Assembly (NCBI GenBank): GCA_047967505.1
Contig: CM106539.1
DNA: 64,000 bases
Direction: 5' to 3' (one strand)
From: Dipteris shenzhenensis
Lineage: Eukaryota > Polypodiophyta > Polypodiopsida > Gleicheniales
Shown here: piece after piece, positions 57,801 through 64,000 of the stretch
Position numbering within the stretch: the stretch's first letter is position 1
How the letters are laid out: each line of letters opens with the position of its first letter
The notes under the pieces: model-generated
Told to the model about the DNA's origin: nothing
What the model saw: only the letters and a program-made list of their open reading frames with translations
Databases searched by the model: none
Made by a program: the position numbers and the translations under genes

Positions 57801-60800
57801 AAGCCTAAACTCACATGTGCATTCTTCTATGTAGTGATCACTATCTCCGCTGTGTAGAGATCATATGGAATTGTGTCAATCTCTTATTAGGCCTTGGAAT
57901 GTCAATCTATAGGTTTAGTTTGTCTAGACAACCACTAGTGGAGAATGGCAGTGATACCAAACTCATGGTGGCACCTACATAATGATACTGAGATCATCAG
58001 ACTCACATGTGGATTGGAATTGGACACCACTCTTCTATGATCGTTTGAATACCCCTCCTAGAATAGTAGGGTAAACATTTGTACAAGAGAATGGTAGTGG
58101 TGCCAATCTCTTATTAGGCCCTAAGAAATGGCATTGAGAAGCCTAAACTCACATGTGCATTCTTCTATGTAGTGGTCACTGTCTCCGCTGTGTAGAGATC
58201 ATATGGAATTGTGTTAATCTCTGTGGAGAATGCCAACAGTGGAGAATGGTACTGGTGCCAATCTCATACCATGACCTAAAAACATGCACAAGGAATCCTA
58301 AACTCACATGTGCATTCTTTTATGTAGTGATCACTGTCACCACTGTGTAGAGATCATATGGAATTGTGTCAATCTCTGAGATCATCAAACTCACATGTGG
58401 ATTGGAATCGGACACCACTCTCCTATGATCACTGGAATACCCCTCCTAGTATAGTAGGGTAAACATTTGTACAAGTGAAGAATGGCAGTGGTGCCAATCT
58501 CTTATTAGGCCCTAAGAAATGTCATTGAGAAGCCTAAACTCACATGTGCAGAGATCATATGGAATTGTGCCAATCTCTGTGGAGAATGCCACCAGTGGAG
58601 AATGGCAGTGGTGCCAATCTCATACCATGACCTGAAAACATGCACAAGGAATCCTAAACTCACATGTGCATTGGCACTTTTGCCATTATCCTACTGCCAT
58701 TCTCCGCTAGTGGTAATGTGCATTCTTCTATGTAGTGATCACTCTCTCCGCTGTGTAGAGATCATATGGATTTGTGCCAATCTCTGTGGAGAATGCCACC
58801 AGTGGAGAATGGCAGTGGTGCCAATCTCATACTATGACCTGAAAACATGCACAAGGAATCCTAAACTCACATGTGCATTGGCACTTTTGCCATTATCCTA
58901 CTTCCATTCTCCGCTAGTGGTAATGTGCATCCTTCAATGTAGTGGAATGTCAATCTATAGGTTCAGTTTGTCTAGATTACCACTAGCGGAGAATGGTAGT
59001 GATGCCAATCTCTTGCTTGCAACTACACTATGACACTGAGATCATCAAACTCACATGTGGAATGGAATAGGACACCACTCTCCTATGATCACTAGAATAC
59101 CCCTCCTAGAATAGTAGAGTAAACATTTGTACAAGTGGAGAATGGCAGTGGTGCCAGTCTCTTATTAGGCCCTAAGAAATGGCATTGAGAAGCCTAAATT
59201 CACGTGTTCAGAGATCACATGGAATTGCGTCAATCTATGTGGAGAATGCCACCAGTGGAGAATGGCAGTGGTGCCAATCTCACATGTGCATTGGCACTTT
59301 TGCCATTATCCTATTGCCATTCTCCGCTAGTGGTAATGTGCATTCTTCTATGTAGTGGAATGTCAATCTATAGATTTAGTTTGTCTAGCCAACCACTAGT
59401 GGAAAATGGCAGTGATGCCAAACTCATGGTGGCACCTACATAATGCACTGAGATCATCAGACTCACATGTGGGTTGGAATCGGACACCACTCTCCTATGA
59501 TGATTGGAATACCCCTCCTAGAATAGTAGGGTAAACATTTGTGCAAGTGGAGAATGGCAATGGTGCCAATCTCTTATTAGGGCCTAAGAAATGGCATTGA
59601 GAAGCCTAAAACCACATGTGCATCCTTCTATGTAGTCATCATTGTCTCTGCTGTGTAGAGATCATATGGAATTGTGTCAATCTGTTTGGAGAATGCCACC
59701 AGTTGAGAATGGCAGTGGTGCCAATCTCATACCATGACCTGAAAACATGCACAAGGAATCCTAAACTCACATGTGCATTGGCACTTTTGCCATTATCCTA
59801 CTGCAGCCAATAAAATTAGTGGAATGTCAATCTATAGGTTCAGTCTGTCTAGACTACTACTAGCGGAGAATGGCAGTGGTGCCAATCTCATGCTTGCAAC
59901 TACATGATGACACTGAGATCATCAAACTCACATGTGGAATGGAATAGGACACCACTCTCCTATGATCACTGGAATACCCCTCCTAGAATAGTAGGCTAAA
60001 CATTTGTACAAGTGGAGAATGGCTGTGGTGCCAATCTCTTATTAGGCCCTAAGAAATGGCATTGAGAAGCCTAAACTCACATGTGCAGAGATCATAAGGA
60101 ATTGTGTCAATCTCTGTGGAGAATGCCACTAGTGGAGAATGACAGTGGTGCCAATCTCATACCATGACCTGAAAACATATAAAGGAATCCTAAACTCACA
60201 TGTGCATTCTTCTATGTAGTGATCACTATCTCCGCTGTGTAGAGATCATATGGAATTGTGTCAATCTCTGAGATCATCAGACTCACATGTGGAATGGAAT
60301 AGGACACCACTCTCCTATGATCACTGGAATACCCCTCCTAGAATAGTAGGGTGAACATTTGTACAAGTGGAGAATGGCAGTGGTGCCAATCTCTTATTAG
60401 GCCCTAAAAATGGCATTGAGAAGCCTAAACTCACATGTGCATTCTTCTATGTAGTGATCACTGTCTCCGCTGTGCAGAGATCATATGGAATTGTGTCAAT
60501 CTTTGTGGAGAATGCCACCAGTGGAGAATGGCAGTGGTGCCAATCTCATACCATGACCTGAAAACATGCACAAGGAATCCTAAACTCACATGTGCATTGG
60601 CACTACCACTAATGGAGAATGGCAGTGATGCCAATCTCATGCTGGCAACTACATAATGACAATGAGATCATCAAACTCACACTACAGCCAATAAATAATC
60701 CTACTACAGCCAATAAATATAGTGGAATGTCAATCTACAAGTTTAGTTTGTATAGATTACCACTAGTGGAGAATGGCAGTAATGCCAATCTCATGCTGGC

Positions 60801-62640
60801 AAATACATAATGACACTGAGACCATCAAACTCACATGTGCATTCTTCTATGTAGTGATCACTGTCTCCGCTGTGTAGATATCATATGGAATTGTGTCAAT
60901 CTGTGTGGAGAATGCCACCAGTGGAGAATGGTAGCATACTAAGACCTTAAAAATGGCACAAGGAATCCTAAACTCACATGTGCATTGGCACTTTTGCAAT
61001 TATACTACGACAACCAATAAAATTTGTGGAATGTCAATATACAAGTTTAGTTTATCTAGACTGCCACTAGTGGAGAATGGAAGTGATGCCAATCTCATGT
61101 AGATAACTACATAATGACACTGAGATCCTCAAACTCACATGTGGATTGGAATCGGGCACCATTATCCTATGATCCTTGGAATACCCCTCTCAGAATATTA
61201 GGGTAAACATTTGTACAAGCGGAGAATGGCAGTCGTGCCAATCTCTTATTGGGCCCTACATAATGGCATTGTGAAGCCTAAACTTAGAATAGTAGGGTAA
61301 ACATTTGTACAAGTGGAGAATGGCAGTGGTGCCAATCTCTTATTAGGCCCTAAGAAATGGCATTGGGAAGCCTAAACTCACATGTCCATTGGCACAAGGA
61401 ATCCTAAACTCACATGTGCATTGGCACTTTTGCCATTATCCCACTGCCATTCTTCGCTAGTGGTAATGTGCATTCTTCTATGTAGTGATCACTGTCTCCG
61501 CTGTGTAGAGATCATATTTTATTGTGTCAATCTCTGTAGAGAATGGCAGTGGTGCCAATCTCATACCATGACCTGAAAACATGCACAAGGAATCCTAAAC
61601 TCACATGTGCATTGGCACTTTTGCCATTATCCTACTCCGACCAATAAAATTAGTGGAATGTCAATCTATAGGTTTAGTTTGTCTAGATTACCACTAGCGG
61701 AGAATGGTAGTGATGCCAAACTCATGCTGGCCCTAAGAAATGGCATTGAGAAGCCTAAACTCACATGTGCATTCTTCTATGTAGTGATCACTGTCTCCGC
61801 TGTGTAGAGATCATATGGAATTGTGTCGATCTCTTATTAGGCCTTGGAATGTCAATCTATAGGTTTAGTTTGTCTAGACTACCACTAGTGGACAATGGCA
61901 GTGATGCCAAACTCATGGTGGCACCTACATAATGACACTGAGATCATCAGACTCACATGTGGATTGGAATCGGACACCACTCTCATATGATCTATACACA
62001 ATATCAATCTCCACATAGATTGACACAATTCCATATGATCTCTACATAGTGGAGACAGTGAACACTACATAGAAGAATGCACATGTGAGTTTAGCATTCC
62101 TTGTGCATGTTTTCAGGTCATGGTATGAGATTGGCACCACTGCCATTCTCCACTGGTGGCATTCTCCAAAGAGATTGACACAGGCTTCTCAATGCCATTT
62201 CTAAGGGCCTAATAAGAGATTGGCACCACTGCCATTCTCCACTTGTACAGATGTTTACCCTACTATTCTAGGAAGGGTATTCCAATGATCATAGTAGAGT
62301 GGTATCTGATTCCAATCCACATGTGAGTTTGATGATCTTAGTGTCATTATGTAGTTGCCAGCATGAGATTGGCATCACTGCCATTCTCCGCTAGTGGTAG
62401 TCTAGACAAACTGAACCTATAGATTGACATTCCACTAATTTTATTGGCTGCAGTAGGATAATGGCAAAAGTGCCAATGCACATGTGAGTTTAGGATTCCT
62501 TGTGCATGTTTTCAGGTCATGGTATGAGATTGGCACCACTGCCATTCTCCATTGGTGGCATTCTCCACAGAGATTGACATAATTCCATAGAAGAATGCAC
62601 ATGTGAGTTTAGGCTTCTCAATGCCAGTATTGCTACAAAA
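54813..62640. repeat. Array D2, right part, with an orientation switch near 61.98 kb
   Basis: About 20 higher-order units of roughly 340-400 bp made from the modules listed for 39950-41570, in variable order. For example CACATGTGCATTCTTCTATGTAGTGATC recurs at about 57028, 57420 and 57813. 54.8-61.98 kb is in one orientation and 61.99-62.63 kb is reversed (CTACATAGAAGAATGCACATGTGAG and similar). The half-palindrome GAGAATGGCAGTGGTGCC is present in most units. Short recurrent frames (for example beginning MCILLCSDH) are by-products of the repeat. Confidence 0.85.
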
Positions 62641-63335
62641 AGGAGAGGCAAGTAGAATGCAACCCATCTATTATGCCAGCTGACAACTTATAGAGGTGGA
62701 AATAAGGTATGAAGAAATGGAGAAGCAAGCCCTCTATTTGGTGTTTTCAGTCAGAAATTTTCGCTCCTATTTATTACCTCGACCATTTTTCTTCCTTACC
62801 TCTCAGTCTATATTAGCATATCTAGTTCGCAAGCCTAATCCTGGGGGGAAATTTGCAAAATGGTTGTCAGTGCTAGATATCAATGCTCCACTCTCGTGTA
62901 ACTACATGGGAACCAGCTAACTCTACTTGTAAGCCCCCCATATGAGGAGAAGGCATTTGAGTAGCTCGATTATCTGGTAGGTCCTGGTTTGGACACCAGA
63001 TGGGGGCCATGTGTGGCCTGATGGCTGGATGGCTTCAGGTAGAGTTGGCACACCGCCAACTAGGCTACATGCAAGTGCGGGAAGGAATCCCTTGACTGAC
63101 CGCACTAAGGGTAGATGGAGCATTTCTCAGAGCATCCCACTCTCAAGTTGCAGGGCCCGTTTGGAGCCTTAGATGTGATCCCGGATGGCTCTGGGCCGAA
63201 CGGACGATGTAGGTTAATTGCTTTGTTTTGCGCACCGGTTCTATCGTATGGTCGGTGGCCTATTTCCAAACCTCGACCATTTTGGGTAGACTGGGTCAGT
63301 CACCCAATTGAGCCTAACTAACTAGGATTGGTGGC
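62640..63335. other. Intergenic between array D2 and the right-edge gene
   Basis: Non-repetitive sequence without a trusted frame. 62950-63020 has a weak resemblance to tRNA-type A and B boxes and was not called. Confidence 0.4.
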
Positions 63336-63343
63336 TATATAAG
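63336..63343 (+). promoter_or_regulatory. TATA box of the right-edge gene
   Basis: TATATAAG in a G/C-richer context. A start site near 63366 (CATTTCATCACTGG) would be about 30 bp downstream. A donor-like CTACA|GTAATC near 63497 and an acceptor TTTGTTAACAG ending at 63674 would define a leader intron before the ATG at 63687. Confidence 0.6.
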
Positions 63344-63686
63344 AGCAAGCCCGTGAAGCCCATTTCATCACTGGCTACAGCAACCCTGATTCCTTAGCAT
63401 CCAACCTCTGTCTTCTTCTGTTTCTAGCACGCCATCGAAGCTTCTTTCACAGGAGCGCATGGTTGGGAGGCAGCGCCATCTATTGTATCAGTTCTACAGT
63501 AATCAAATTTTTTGATTCTCCACTGTGTTGGTGTAGTTTTTCATAATGCATATATAAGTTGCTTCGCCTTGGTTATTTTATTAATAGAAGTTGCATTGTG
63601 GTTGTAATATTTCCTACTACAGTTATGATTTTCTATTATACATTTCATTGTGTCCTTGGTTCTTTTGTTAACAGAACATTGCAAGA

Positions 63687-64000
63687 ATGTCTAGCAAGGG
63701 AAAGAGAAAGGTTCGAGAGGTATCAGTTTATGATGGAGTTAGTTCTAGAAGAGGATGGTTTTTGGATGTATACAATAACGAACTCCAAAAACTCCATAAA
63801 GTGCATTGTTTTGTGAACATCCAAGGAAAAACTTTTGAAGATGTTGGACAAGTTCAAGAGATGGAGGATACCGAGAAAGACAACGTTCCTTGTCTCAAAA
63901 TTCATACATTGGGAGGCAATGTGTATCAATTGGATCCTGCTTGTTTTGATCATGCGAGGATGAATGCTACTGGGGAGGACACGATGATATCTAGGGGTTG
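63687..64000 (+). CDS. Start of an unrecognised protein, runs off the right edge
   Basis: An open frame of 104 codons from ATG 63687 to the window end, without a stop. It begins with a basic 'MSSKGKRKVREVSV', comparable to the 'MTGKKGRKVQV' start of the ParB-methyltransferase protein, and then has a strand-rich segment ('RRGWFLDVYNN', 'KVHCFVNIQGKTF', 'VPCLKIHTLGGNVYQLDP'). An upstream splice acceptor and TATA box support a real gene. No family recognised. The strand pattern is loosely like the N-terminus of the pseudogene at 5221, so it may be another member of the same transposon-borne group, but this is weak. Confidence 0.6.
   Translation, partial: MSSKGKRKVREVSVYDGVSSRRGWFLDVYNNELQKLHKVHCFVNIQGKTFEDVGQVQEMEDTEKDNVPCLKIHTLGGNVYQLDPACFDHARMNATGEDTMISRG

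Noticed and set aside
54971-61807. Recurrent short frames (for example starting MCILLCSDH) in array D2
   Set aside because: They repeat because the DNA repeats; lengths vary and stops fall at random module borders.
62950-63020. Possible tRNA-derived SINE (A-box-like TAGCTCGATTATCTGG, B-box-like GGTTTGGACACC)
   Set aside because: Both boxes deviate from consensus and there is no 3' tail or target duplication.

Overview
This is a gene-poor stretch of a plant (streptophyte) nuclear genome. The evidence is spliceosomal GT-AG introns, degenerate TTTAGGG/CCCTAAA telomere-type repeats, a Ty3/gypsy LTR element with a tRNA-Asp-type primer site, Mutator-like (MULE) SWIM transposases, DUF7869/DUF8039-type transposon proteins and a plant-type glutaredoxin-like fragment. 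The coding families suggest a large seedless-plant genome (fern, lycophyte or bryophyte), but this is inference and I cannot name the species.

Layout. 1-1265 (-) is the decayed N-terminus of a DUF8039/DUF7869-type transposon protein. 1.36-2.68 kb is a large inverted repeat with telomere-like arms around a cluster of small palindromes. 3.24-4.86 kb is a polypyrimidine/polypurine block with two hairpins of the same family. 5221-8655 (+) is a long reading frame with four in-frame stops and a ParB-like domain. 9.1-18.3 kb (-) is a gypsy element with one LTR, truncated inside its integrase. 22.7-25.9 kb (-) is a decayed SWIM/MULE transposase. 27.4-30.3 kb is a second palindrome family. 30990-34328 (-) is an intact 1112-residue DUF7869-type protein. 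34.4-41.6 kb and 54.8-62.6 kb are arrays of two related palindrome-containing repeats.

The main discovery is at 41571-54803. A 13.2-kb block is bounded by 54-bp terminal inverted repeats and a perfect 9-bp target duplication, and it sits inside the repeat array whose empty site can be reconstructed. It is a Mutator-like element. It carries its SWIM transposase (one in-frame TGA), a coiled-coil reading frame, a glutaredoxin-like fragment, six palindromes centred on GTTAAC, and an intact 10-exon gene (50188-54034). That gene encodes a 960-residue fusion of a ParB/sulfiredoxin-fold domain and a beta-class DNA adenine/cytosine methyltransferase-like domain. The pseudogene at 5221-8655 appears to be a remote, catalytically degenerate relative with the same domain order. 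A working hypothesis is that the fusion protein acts on the element's own DNA, perhaps through the palindromes, as an epigenetic self-modification or anti-silencing factor.

A recurring feature is that transposon-type genes have their own palindrome family on their 5' side, and that several long frames are broken only by nonsense codons, not by frameshifts. At the right edge a TATA box and a 5' leader intron precede a new open frame (63687 onward) that runs out of the window.
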